The notes: generated by a model not told the origin, from the sequence alone. DNA of 64,000 nucleotides from Fen-1258 sp964441505 (GCA_964441505.1 CAYTUV010000008.1:62001-126000); one strand, 5' to 3'. Positions 49,975 through 58,594 are shown, counted from the stretch's first letter. A program made the numbers and translations.

Positions 49975-52900
49975 ATGTCGGATAAGATGCAGCCAATTCC
50001 ATTTGAAAGTCTAACCAACTGGATCATTTCCGAATATGTCAGTCAAAAGACAATATTCGGAATTCCTTCATCAAAATTTCATCTTGCTAAAATCACCGGG
50101 GATGAGAAAATCTTTGGTGAGATACTTGAGACTCCATTTGGACCGGCTGCCGGGCCACATACACAGATGACTCAAAACATTATCTGCGCCTATCTGGTTG
50201 GCGGAAGGTTTTTTGAGCTCAAGACAGTACAAAAAATGGATGACTTGAAAATTGATAAACCGTGCATTGATGCTCAAGATGAGGGGTACAACGTTGAATG
50301 GTCGCAGGAACTTTCACTGGATGAGTCTTATTCGGAATATCTAAAAGCATGGATCCTGCTTCATGTCCTGAAAGAAATTCTAAAGCTTTCACAATCCGAG
50401 AGAGGATTTGTTTTCAACATGAGTGTTGGTTACGATCTGGATGGAATTAAAACTGAAAGGATGAACAGATTTATTGAGGATTTGAAGGATGCATCAAAGA
50501 ATGAATTATTTACTTTATACAAATTTCAATTGGTGAATCATCTTCGGAATAAATCTACGAACCAATTATTAAGAGAGAATTTTTCTCTCAGTGAGGAAAA
50601 GATTGAAGAGATCATTCAGAAGATAGAAAAAATCTCACCTCAGATTTCCAATTCAGTTACACTTTCCACAATGCATGGCTGTCCGCCGCAGGAAATTGAG
50701 GCAATTGCCAAATATCTGATTCAAGAAAAAAATCTGCACACTTATATTAAGTTGAATCCGACACTCTTAGGATACGATTTCGTTCACAACACACTTCATA
50801 GACTCGGATACAAATATATTACTCTCGATAAAAGTTCTTTCGATCATGATCTTCAATATAGAGATGCTATTCCAATGATTAACCGCCTGCGTGCTTTTGC
50901 CTCTGCAAACAATAGAGTTTTTGGAATAAAGCTTTCGAATACACTCGGAGTGAAAAATACAATCAAAACTTTACCCGGCGATGATATGTACATGTCCGGA
51001 AGATCAATTTTTCCGTTAACAGTAAATCTTGCGAACAAACTGGCAACCGAGTTTAACGGAGAGATAAATATTTCCTATTCAGGAGGCGCCTCCAATCATA
51101 ACATTCAGGAAATTCTTCAAACAGGAATTTCACCTATTACTTTTGTTACAGATCTATTGAAACCCGGGGGATATCTGCGGTTATCACAAATAACCGAGAC
51201 AGCTGAAAAAATTTATCTGAAGAATAAGCGCGGTAACAAAATAAATTTGCCGGTGCTAAAAACAGTAGCAGAAGAATCACTTTCGGAAATAAATTATTCA
51301 AAAGAGAAACGGGAAATAAATTCTATCAAGATCCCTAAGAGTTTACCACTCTTTGACTGTTTTATTGCACCATGTCAGGAGGCTTGTCCGATACATCAGG
51401 ATGTTGCTTCTTACGTCAGATTAGTTGAACAGAAAAGATACGATGAGGCGTATGAACTGATCGTTTCTAAGAATCCACTGCCTCATATAACCGGTTATAT
51501 TTGTGATCATCAGTGTATGTACCATTGCACCAGATGGGATTATGACGAGCCCGTATTGATCAGAGATCTTAAAAAAGAAGCAGCCGAAAATGGATACCGG
51601 TCTTATCTTAAAAAATTCAAAACAGATTTTCTTGATATCCAGAATAACATCAAGATTGCTATAATTGGTGGTGGTCCTTCGGGTTTGTCCGCCGCATACT
51701 TTTTGGCCAAAGCCGGATTTGATGTTACCATTTTCGAACGGGAGATGAACGCTGGCGGCATAGTGAAAAATGTTTTACCAAAATTCCGCTTGCCCCAGGA
51801 AGCAATCGAGAAAGACATCGAATTTATTGAGAAGCATGGAATCAGATTTATTTTCGGAATGGATCCGAATTTTTCAACGAAGGAGTTAAAGAAGGAAGGA
51901 TTTAAATACATTTATATCGCAATTGGTGCCGATGCCTCAAATAAAATTCAATTGATAGACGAGGATGAAAATATTATCGGCGCGATAGATTTTTTAAAAG
52001 ATTTTCACAACGAGCAAATTTTTACACCTGGAAAATCCGTAGCAGTTATCGGCGGCGGTAATTCCGCAATAGATAGCGCCCGTGCGGCAAAACGTTACGA
52101 TAGCGTTGAAAAAGTATATCTTATTTACCGCAGAACTAAAAAGGAGATGCCCGCTGACAAAGAGGAATTTCATTCGGCATTGAAGGATGGTGTTGAGTTC
52201 AAAGAATTATTGCTTCCTATCAAGTTGTTTAAAGGAGTTCTGACCTGCCAGAAAATGAAGCTTGACGAGATTGGTCCGGACGGGCGGAAAAATGTTGTAC
52301 CAATTGATGGAGAGTTCATAAATATTAAGATTGATACCGTGATCTCAGCCATCGGAGAACGTGTTGATACAAGTTCGCTTCTGGAAAATAATATTCCTTT
52401 AGACCAAAATAGAGTGATAGTTAAGAACTCGAACGAAACAATGATTGAGAATGTTTTTATTGGCGGAGATGCATTACGCGGACCATCAACTGTGGTTGAG
52501 TCGATAGCAGACGGGAAAATTGCAGCCGAAGCCATTATCCGGAAAGAAAATCTTGAGAATTTAATACGGCCTGTTAAAAATTATTTGGCCGATGATCAGA
52601 AACATTTCGATGATATCAAAAACAGAAGAGGTGAAATTAATAACCAGGACCATGCAAACCTTCACTCTGAAGCTGGAAGATGTCTGGGATGTAATTTCAT
52701 CTGCAATAAATGCGTGGAGGTTTGCCCTAATCGTGCCAACATCTCGGTCGAAATCAACTCACCACTGTTCAAAGATAAATATCAGATCATTCATCTGGAT
52801 GCATTATGTAATGAGTGCGGTAACTGTGCAACATTCTGTCCTTATCAGAGCGCACCTTACAAAGACAAGATAACATTATTTATCACTGAAGAAGAATTCA

Positions 52901-53112
52901 GGAACAGTGGCAACGATGGATTTTTCTTAAAAAAGAACGGGCAAGAGTCATCGGCTGAAGTCAGATTGAATCAGAAAAATGGAACGGTCGTATTTGACGA
53001 GAATGGAGAAATGATTAAATCATCATTCGGTGATTTGAAAGAGAGTGAACGATTAGCTCAGTTGTTTAAGAATTTATATGTGAACTATACATATTTGTTA
53101 GTTAATAACTGA
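49975..53112 (+). CDS. ygfK: YgfK-like iron-sulfur flavoprotein (putative selenate reductase subunit)
   Basis: 1045 residues from the ATG at 49975. Three parts: an N-terminal dihydroorotate-dehydrogenase-like barrel (PFGPAAGPHTQMTQNIICAYLVGGRFFELKTVQ; TLSTMHGCPPQEIEAIAKYLI; LSNTLGVKNT), a GltD-type FAD/NAD(P) module with two cysteine clusters (CFIAPCQEACPIHQDV; CDHQCMYHCTRWDYDEPVLIR; IIGGGPSGLSAAYFLAKAGFDVTIFE; VIGGGNSAIDSARAA), and two C-terminal 4Fe-4S sites (CLGCNFICNKCVEVCPNRA; LCNECGNCATFCPYQSAPY). This order is that of E. coli YgfK. It would pass electrons from NAD(P)H through several centres to an unknown acceptor. Divergent from ygeY with a 204-bp shared upstream region. Confidence 0.88.
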   Translation: MSDKMQPIPFESLTNWIISEYVSQKTIFGIPSSKFHLAKITGDEKIFGEILETPFGPAAGPHTQMTQNIICAYLVGGRFFELKTVQKMDDLKIDKPCIDAQDEGYNVEWSQELSLDESYSEYLKAWILLHVLKEILKLSQSERGFVFNMSVGYDLDGIKTERMNRFIEDLKDASKNELFTLYKFQLVNHLRNKSTNQLLRENFSLSEEKIEEIIQKIEKISPQISNSVTLSTMHGCPPQEIEAIAKYLIQEKNLHTYIKLNPTLLGYDFVHNTLHRLGYKYITLDKSSFDHDLQYRDAIPMINRLRAFASANNRVFGIKLSNTLGVKNTIKTLPGDDMYMSGRSIFPLTVNLANKLATEFNGEINISYSGGASNHNIQEILQTGISPITFVTDLLKPGGYLRLSQITETAEKIYLKNKRGNKINLPVLKTVAEESLSEINYSKEKREINSIKIPKSLPLFDCFIAPCQEACPIHQDVASYVRLVEQKRYDEAYELIVSKNPLPHITGYICDHQCMYHCTRWDYDEPVLIRDLKKEAAENGYRSYLKKFKTDFLDIQNNIKIAIIGGGPSGLSAAYFLAKAGFDVTIFEREMNAGGIVKNVLPKFRLPQEAIEKDIEFIEKHGIRFIFGMDPNFSTKELKKEGFKYIYIAIGADASNKIQLIDEDENIIGAIDFLKDFHNEQIFTPGKSVAVIGGGNSAIDSARAAKRYDSVEKVYLIYRRTKKEMPADKEEFHSALKDGVEFKELLLPIKLFKGVLTCQKMKLDEIGPDGRKNVVPIDGEFINIKIDTVISAIGERVDTSSLLENNIPLDQNRVIVKNSNETMIENVFIGGDALRGPSTVVESIADGKIAAEAIIRKENLENLIRPVKNYLADDQKHFDDIKNRRGEINNQDHANLHSEAGRCLGCNFICNKCVEVCPNRANISVEINSPLFKDKYQIIHLDALCNECGNCATFCPYQSAPYKDKITLFITEEEFRNSGNDGFFLKKNGQESSAEVRLNQKNGTVVFDENGEMIKSSFGDLKESERLAQLFKNLYVNYTYLLVNN

Positions 53113-53162
53113 ATCATATGGCTCCCCGGCTTAGGTCAGATCGACATGACAAGAATAGCAAC

Positions 53163-53204
53163 TGTCATTTCGAATATGAGCAGAGCAAATGTGAGAAATC
53201 TTAG
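53163..53204. repeat. Repeat family C (TGTCATTTCGAAT...GAGAAATCTTAG)
   Basis: TGTCATTTCGAAT (53163-53175), a 17-base middle, then GAGAAATCTTAG (53193-53204), three bases before the GIY-YIG start. The same two end words with a 14-base palindromic middle are at 60237-60275. The rest of the 95-bp gap after ygfK also contains ATGACA-type words. Confidence 0.75.
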
Positions 53205-53207
53205 AAC

Positions 53208-53480
53208 ATGAAAGATCATCACTACTACATTTACCTTCTTACGAATTGGAATAATAAAGTCATTTACGTTGGTATGACAAATGACTTAATCCGCAGAATG
53301 TTTGGACACAAGAACAAACTTGCAGATGGATTTACAAAGAAATATAATGTAGATAATTTAGTTTATTACGAAGAAACTTCGGAAGTGCAAACAGCAATTG
53401 CCCGAGAAAAGGAAATTTAAAAATGGGGAAGAGATAAGAAGAATCTATTAGTTGAAAGGATTAAGTTCGGAAATAAGCGT
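53208..53480 (+). pseudogene. GIY-YIG nuclease remnant with in-frame stop
   Basis: The open part, 70 residues to the TAA at 53418-53420, has the full GIY-YIG start (YYIYLLTNWNNKVIYVGMTNDLIRRMFGHKNKLADGFTKKYNVDNLVYYEE) and AIAREKEI. Directly after the stop, in the same frame, KWGRDKKNLLVERIK continues the expected family sequence, then similarity is lost. The stop therefore replaces a codon, probably Lys, in a YhbQ-type protein of about 90-100 residues. It may still make a truncated domain; the catalytic Arg (RR) is present but the distal Glu region is incomplete. Confidence 0.7.
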
Positions 53481-53556
53481 GAAATCCTGTGTTATTTCAA
53501 AATATTAGGAATAATCCCGTTTTATCGTACATTTGCACAGAAAATTGTGTGAAAAT

Positions 53557-54594
53557 ATGAATATCCTTGTTACCGGAGGTTCCGGTTTTCTTGGTATTAA
53601 TTTAATAAGATACTTAGTTAACAAAAATTATGAAGTAGCTTCACTGGATCTGGCCGATTTTGATTATCCCGACATGAAGGATAAAGTCAAAGTTATTAAA
53701 GGTGACATCCGCAATCATGTCATTGTTGAAACTGCAATGGAAGGAATTGATGTTGTAGTCCACACTGCAGCAGCACTTCCGCTCTATACCCCGGAAGAGG
53801 TCAATTCTACCGACGTCAAAGGAACACGTGTATTGCTTCACCAGGCATTCAAAAATAAAGTTGATCGTTTTGTCCATATCTCTTCAACCGCAGTATATGG
53901 AATACCAGATCATCATCCAATTTGCGAAACAGATAGAGTTGATGGCGTGGGTCCATATGGTAAAGCAAAAATTAAAGCTGAAAATGTCTGCATGGAATTT
54001 CGTGATAAAGGAATGTGCGTACCAATTATCAGGCCCAAATCATTTATCGGTCCGGAACGGCTTGGTGTATTTGCACTGTTTTACGATTGGGCAAAGGACG
54101 GTAAAAATTTTCCAATGATTGGAAGTGGAAATAATCGTTATCAACTATTGGATGTGGAGGATTTGTGTGAATCCATCCATAGTTGCCTGACTTTACCAGG
54201 GTTAATTGTGAACGATATTTTTAATATCGGGGCAAAAGAGTTTACGACAATGAAGGAAGATTATCAGGCTGTTCTCGATTATGCCGGGTTCGGCAAGAAG
54301 ATTATTGGTCTTCCGGCAAAACCAATTATTACCACGCTTAAATTTTTAGAGCTGTTAAAACTTTCCCCGCTTTACAAATGGGTTTACGAAACCGCATCGA
54401 AAGATTCTTTCGTCTCAATCGAAAAAGCTGAAAAGGTATTGAACTTTTCTCCCAAATATTCGAACAAGGATGCTCTGATAAGAAACTACAAATGGTATCT
54501 GGAAAATCAGGCTTCATTTGAGGGTCAATCTGGTATCAGTCATCGTGTGCCCTGGAAACAGGGAATTCTTTCGATAGCAAAATGGTTCTTCTAA
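53557..54594 (+). CDS. NAD-dependent epimerase/dehydratase (extended SDR)
   Basis: About 345 residues from the ATG at 53557 (MNILVTGGSGFLGINLIRYL); the TTG upstream at 53533 has no support. Motifs: TGGSGFLG at the N-terminus, VVHTAAALPLY, SSTAVYGIPDHHPICE, and GPYGKAKIKAE with the Tyr-xxx-Lys pair. Later RPKSFIGPERLGVF and YQLLDVEDLCESI fit sugar-nucleotide or steroid-like SDRs of the 3-beta-HSD group. Substrate not determinable. TACATTTG at 53528-53535 resembles the -7 box of a Bacteroidota promoter. Single gene. Confidence 0.85.
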   Translation: MNILVTGGSGFLGINLIRYLVNKNYEVASLDLADFDYPDMKDKVKVIKGDIRNHVIVETAMEGIDVVVHTAAALPLYTPEEVNSTDVKGTRVLLHQAFKNKVDRFVHISSTAVYGIPDHHPICETDRVDGVGPYGKAKIKAENVCMEFRDKGMCVPIIRPKSFIGPERLGVFALFYDWAKDGKNFPMIGSGNNRYQLLDVEDLCESIHSCLTLPGLIVNDIFNIGAKEFTTMKEDYQAVLDYAGFGKKIIGLPAKPIITTLKFLELLKLSPLYKWVYETASKDSFVSIEKAEKVLNFSPKYSNKDALIRNYKWYLENQASFEGQSGISHRVPWKQGILSIAKWFF

Positions 54595-54595
54595 A

Positions 54596-54678
54596 GTGTA
54601 GAACGTAGAGTGATGAGTACAGAGTGAGGATTTCGAAATTTCATTCACTCTACACCCACCACTCTTTACTCTACACTT
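54596..54678. repeat. Intergenic hairpin repeat, family G (GTGTAGA...TCTACAC)
   Basis: Arms GTGTAGA (54596-54602) and TCTACAC (54670-54676) with inner words AGAGTGA and TCACTC pairing; the centre is TTTCGAAATTT. A related short version, CTCTACGTTTCTACGTTC with CTCTACATTAC, is in 38221-38262. Confidence 0.65.
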
Positions 54679-54725
54679 TTTTCTTATATTTGAAAACAGA
54701 AAACAAAATTAAAAGAGGAAATAAA

Positions 54726-55763
54726 ATGGCGAGTAAAAAAGATTTTTTGAAAGAAACTATTCAACATTTTGATATAAAAAAGCATAATGTAATTAGCTTG
54801 GTCGATTCGATGAAAAAGATGGCTTTTAGCGCACGCGACCTGAACCGTGCTGCACAAATTTATGACAGGATGTTAAACGATAAAGATTGCGCAGTTATTC
54901 TTACGCTTGCAGGAAGTTTATTCAGCGCAGGATTAAAAAAGGTTGTTTTTGATCTGGTTAATAATAACATGGTAGACGCAATTGTATCAACCGGCGCAAT
55001 TATGGTTGATCAGGATTTCTTTGAGGCTCTTGGATTCAAACATTATATCGGAACACCGTTCGTAGATGATAATGTTATGCGCGATCTTCACATCGACAGA
55101 ATTTACGATACATTTATTGACGAAGACGAACTGCGCATCTGCGACGATACTACGGCAAAAATATTTGATTCACTCGAGCACAGACCTTATTCGTCACGCG
55201 AGTTGCTCTGGCACTTTGGCAAATACCTGGATGAGAACGGCGAACCGAAAGTTGATGACAGCGTGATTTATGCCGCATATAAAAAGAATGTCCCGATTTT
55301 TGTTCCTGCATTTTCCGACTGCTCTGCCGGATTCGGAATTGTAATGCATCAGGCTAAAAATCCTGAGAGCCATGTATCGATAGATTCCGGGAAAGACTTT
55401 CTTGAACTGACACAAATAAAACTGAAGAATAAAGAAACCGGAATTTTCATGATTGGCGGCGGTGTACCTAAAAACTTTACTCAGGATATTGTTGTTGCAG
55501 CTGAACTTCTTGAAGAAGATGCATCGATGCATAAATACGCAGTTCAAATTACAGTTGCAGATGTTCGCGATGGCGCATTGTCTTCATCAACTTTAAAAGA
55601 AGCAAGCTCATGGGGTAAGGTTGAAACCACATTTGAGCAGATGGTTTACTCGGAGGCAACTCTTGCAATGCCGTTAATTGCCGGTTACGCATATCATAAA
55701 GGCGCTTGGAAAAACAGAATTCCAAAAGAACTTAGTTTGATATACGCAAAAGAAAAAGTGTAA
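54726..55763 (+). CDS. Deoxyhypusine synthase-like protein
   Basis: 345 residues from the ATG at 54726 (GAGGAAATAAA upstream); the track-length reading from 54624 lies in the repeat and is not supported. Family motifs: MKKMAFSARDLNRAAQIYDRM, ILTLAGSLFSAGLKKVVFDLV, IVSTGAIMVDQDFFE, and FMIGGGVPKNFTQDIVVAAELL with the catalytic Lys of DHS (GGG-x-PKN). Bacteria lack the eIF5A substrate, and such bacterial homologues are thought to act in polyamine chemistry (for example homospermidine synthesis) or in unknown reactions. A strong terminator follows. Confidence 0.85.
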   Translation: MASKKDFLKETIQHFDIKKHNVISLVDSMKKMAFSARDLNRAAQIYDRMLNDKDCAVILTLAGSLFSAGLKKVVFDLVNNNMVDAIVSTGAIMVDQDFFEALGFKHYIGTPFVDDNVMRDLHIDRIYDTFIDEDELRICDDTTAKIFDSLEHRPYSSRELLWHFGKYLDENGEPKVDDSVIYAAYKKNVPIFVPAFSDCSAGFGIVMHQAKNPESHVSIDSGKDFLELTQIKLKNKETGIFMIGGGVPKNFTQDIVVAAELLEEDASMHKYAVQITVADVRDGALSSSTLKEASSWGKVETTFEQMVYSEATLAMPLIAGYAYHKGAWKNRIPKELSLIYAKEKV

Positions 55764-55787
55764 AGATGATCTCTTCTGTTGAGTAAT

Positions 55788-55819
55788 AAAAAAACCCGAT
55801 TCATGGAATCGGGTTTTTT
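55788..55819 (+). terminator. Strong rho-independent terminator after the DHS-like gene
   Basis: AAAAAACCCGATTC and GAATCGGGTTTTTT pair around ATG, 25 bases after the stop at 55763. The A-run and T-run make it able to work in both directions, so it may also serve the convergent protease gene. Confidence 0.93.
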
Positions 55820-55837
55820 GTTTTAGCAACTACTTTC

Positions 55838-55867
55838 ATCTCACGTCTTGCTTTTCACGTTTCACGT
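55838..55867. repeat. Short repeat of family H
   Basis: CATCTCACGTCTTGCTTTTC then ACGTTTCACGT, abutting the stop of the protease gene at 55867. Word content matches the family H hairpin at 40290-40362; only one arm is present. Confidence 0.5.
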
Positions 55868-58173
55868 CACTTCATCAACACCATCTTTTTAGTCTCTATA
55901 AAATTTCCCGCTCTAATTGTGTAGAAATAAATACCGCTGGAGAATTGAGAATTAAGAATTGAGAATTGAGAATTATGTGAACCTGCCTGTTGATACTCAT
56001 CCACTAACTTGGTTACTTCTCTTCCTAACATATCGTAGACGGTTAATGTTACATGACTTGCCGACGGAAGCTGATAGTTGATAACAGTTGACGGATTAAA
56101 AGGATTTGGATAATTCTGGTTGAGTGAAAAAGTTGTCGGCATCAGTTCTATTACTTTTTCAACACCCGTTGTAAAATCGCTAACATATGCACGAATAAGA
56201 TAAAGCCCTACTCCAGTTGAAGAGGATGACAGATAATACCAACCTGGTGTGCTGCTAGATGGATTATTTAGATAAGTCAGGCTGTAAAAATATTCACTTG
56301 GTGTATGTTCAACAACAACAATACTATTACTATTTGTACCAGTATAAACGAAAGAAACCGCAAAGGGATTACTTGCGTCAATATTTTGACTTCTTAAATC
56401 AACCTTAGCCATATTTGGCCATGGAACAGGGAATAAAGAAGTTACGGGATCTTTAACTGGAGACGATGTTCCAGTGAGCAAAAAAGGAGAAGTTATTGGC
56501 TTCCATATCCTTGATCCTTGATTCTTTGTATTATAGATATAACCGGTAATTTGTTTATCATTTCTCAAACCAACTTTAATAGAATCTAGTCTAGTGCCTG
56601 TGATACCATTAAAGAATACTGCGATTGTATCATTCGCTGATAAATCCCATGCACCTAATGCAGGCTTTGCATCTCCATCATCATACTTTATTTCTATCGG
56701 CTTATTTTGATAAGTACCGGAAGAAGTATATGAATAAGCATACGTTCCTTGAGAAAAATCATTCCTATTATTATGATACACCATGAACGTAACATTATTG
56801 TATGTGGTGCCGAAATCTGATACCGAATAGTTTATCCCAGGGGGAACATCATCCACCGCTTTATTGCTCGCTCCCGTCTTTATAGCTTTAATTTTTATAC
56901 TGGAATTGCCGAGTGTATTAAAATTGATATTAAGATTTTTACCCGAAGTATAGCTGATGTATTGAGCGCCTAATTTATACACGGCGTCGCTGGCATTTGT
57001 AACATTCGGATTAACAATGGTTTTTGGCGTAACCTTAATGATATTAGAATAGTTATAACCCCATTTTGTGAAACCGGGAGATATGGATCTATCATTCAGG
57101 AAATTAGCTACCCACCAGTTACTGAGCGTTGTCACTAAATCGGAAGATGGGGAAAGACTTTGAAGATAATAATTCAATCCAGACTCACCTTTAATTTGAT
57201 TTGTCAAATAATTTTTAAAAATTGAAGCGCCATACTGTTCGTAAAGATATAAACCAAATTTCGCGGCACGAGAGTAATCATTTAGTACAAGTGTGTTATC
57301 GTAACTTCTCCAATTTAGCAGATACTGATTTGTCTCGCCATTATAATAAGATTGAGTGTAGAGAGGATAGCCGCAGATTACCTCAGCCGCCAATGACCAT
57401 GATTCATCAAAAAAGTTTTCATCAGAGGGGATGTAACGAAAATGAATCATATGCTGAAATTCATGAGCAAGCGTACTAAGACCGGTGTTAAGTCCTGTGG
57501 TCTTTGTCCAATCCAGTGGATTTGCATCCATAAAAAATAATTCCGCTTCGTTACTGTTGGAGTAAGTTGATTTGGGATATTGATTTATACCATGAAAATA
57601 ACCTACAGTAAAGCCTCCGGTTCCTGTGACGCTGTAATTATCTTTGATATCAAATATTAGAATGATGATCCTGGGGTCTTTGTCGAAATCAGGGGGATCG
57701 CCAAATGTATCCACGTCCGTCCTAAAAATTCCTTTATTAGGATTTGCCGGGGTTTTCAAATCGAAAGCTTCTTTAACTTGTTGAACAACAGCCTCAGTAA
57801 CACGTGTATTCCAGACGGAGTCAGCAACAAATATGTAGCAATTATCACCCACTTCACGACAAGTTGATGGCATTGGATAAGATGGTGTAGCGGTACCCTT
57901 TCTCAAATCGCTCACCATCCAACTCTTAGTACTAATTCCCTTAACAAAATTCCATGCTGTAGCTTTGTTTAACCTTACCGGTTTTCCCGCCTTTTCGTAA
58001 TTTATACCATTAGCTTTATCAAAAGCCTCAAGCAGAGGTCTTGCATCAACGGGATAACTTTCTCCGGCGGAGAGTGCCGATTCATCAACCTTCTGAATAT
58101 TCATTTTAGTCTGTGCAAATGAAATTGTAAAAACAAAAAACAGAATTGATAAATATGTTTTAAATGATTTCAT
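55867..58173 (-). CDS. Secreted zinc metalloprotease with type IX sorting domain
   Basis: 768 residues from the ATG at 58171-58173 (MKSFKTYLSILFFVFTISFAQ signal peptide); a GTG three codons upstream is weaker. The HExxH motif is in LSTLAHEFQHMIHF (about residue 237-241), with ENFFDESWSLAAEV after it as the third-ligand region, suggesting a gluzincin of the M30 (hyicolysin-like) type. The C-terminus is a type IX secretion sorting domain: NQNYPNPFNPSTVINYQLP through FIETKKMVLMK. Within that domain an AGAATT-rich repeat (55940-55974) encodes SQFSILNSQF, unusual for the domain. Exported to the surface or medium; substrate unknown. Confidence 0.88.
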   Translation of the reverse strand: MKSFKTYLSILFFVFTISFAQTKMNIQKVDESALSAGESYPVDARPLLEAFDKANGINYEKAGKPVRLNKATAWNFVKGISTKSWMVSDLRKGTATPSYPMPSTCREVGDNCYIFVADSVWNTRVTEAVVQQVKEAFDLKTPANPNKGIFRTDVDTFGDPPDFDKDPRIIILIFDIKDNYSVTGTGGFTVGYFHGINQYPKSTYSNSNEAELFFMDANPLDWTKTTGLNTGLSTLAHEFQHMIHFRYIPSDENFFDESWSLAAEVICGYPLYTQSYYNGETNQYLLNWRSYDNTLVLNDYSRAAKFGLYLYEQYGASIFKNYLTNQIKGESGLNYYLQSLSPSSDLVTTLSNWWVANFLNDRSISPGFTKWGYNYSNIIKVTPKTIVNPNVTNASDAVYKLGAQYISYTSGKNLNINFNTLGNSSIKIKAIKTGASNKAVDDVPPGINYSVSDFGTTYNNVTFMVYHNNRNDFSQGTYAYSYTSSGTYQNKPIEIKYDDGDAKPALGAWDLSANDTIAVFFNGITGTRLDSIKVGLRNDKQITGYIYNTKNQGSRIWKPITSPFLLTGTSSPVKDPVTSLFPVPWPNMAKVDLRSQNIDASNPFAVSFVYTGTNSNSIVVVEHTPSEYFYSLTYLNNPSSSTPGWYYLSSSSTGVGLYLIRAYVSDFTTGVEKVIELMPTTFSLNQNYPNPFNPSTVINYQLPSASHVTLTVYDMLGREVTKLVDEYQQAGSHNSQFSILNSQFSSGIYFYTIRAGNFIETKKMVLMK
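55940..55974. repeat. GAGAATTAAGAATT repeat inside the sorting domain
   Basis: GAGAATTGAGAATTAAGAAT followed by TGAGAATTGAGAATT, an iterated GAATTGA unit of the kind usually found between genes. It is in frame and codes for NSQFSILNSQFS within the type IX sorting domain of the protease. Confidence 0.7.
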
Positions 58174-58190
58174 GTTTCCCACGCTTTAGT

Positions 58191-58520
58191 TTATTTATCT
58201 TCTTTAGTTAACGGAACTACTTTTTCAACAACAATTGTTGACTCACCTTCAAGCTCTCGCAATTCATTATAGGTAACGTAAAAATAAGTACCCTGCTGTT
58301 TCCATAACTGATCACTTAATTCTTTACTGCACTGGAGAAGATAGATTTTATTATCGTCCGTATTAATTGCAAGTTTAGTGAAAGGTTCATTACCAACAAC
58401 AGTAATGTAACCTCTAATTGTATTTTCTTTCCCGCAGTTACAACTGCAAGCTGTAGATAAAGCAAAGGCAGCAACTATTAAAAATAGCGGAAGAATAATT
58501 CGTATGTATCTTTTCATCAT
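58191..58520 (-). CDS. Small exported lipoprotein-like protein
   Basis: 109 residues from the ATG at 58518-58520, which has AAGGAA seven bases before it; a longer frame to 58589 is not supported. The N-terminus MMKRYIRIILPLFLIVAAFALSTACSCNCG has a hydrophobic core and a possible lipobox (ALSTAC), then a cysteine cluster CSCNC. The rest is a small beta-like domain (TIRGYITVVGNEPFTKLAINTDDNKIYLLQCS) of unknown family. It lies 18 bp upstream of the protease gene, so both may be co-expressed. Confidence 0.65.
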   Translation of the reverse strand: MMKRYIRIILPLFLIVAAFALSTACSCNCGKENTIRGYITVVGNEPFTKLAINTDDNKIYLLQCSKELSDQLWKQQGTYFYVTYNELRELEGESTIVVEKVVPLTKEDK

Positions 58521-58594
58521 TAATGTTTCCTTCTTAATACCAAAAGTAAAATAAATAAATGAACGGTTGATTTCAAAACAGATAGTCATAGTGA

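Noticed and set aside
53133..53204. Attachment site of an integrated element near the GIY-YIG gene
   Set aside because: No direct duplication flanking the gene and no integrase; the sequence is better explained as repeat family C.
53533..53556. TTG start for the SDR epimerase
   Set aside because: The residues before MNILVTGGSG do not belong to the fold and the TTG lies in the promoter-like TACATTTG word.
54624..54725. Extended N-terminus of the DHS-like protein
   Set aside because: The extra residues are translated from the family G repeat; the ATG at 54726 has a strong ribosome site.
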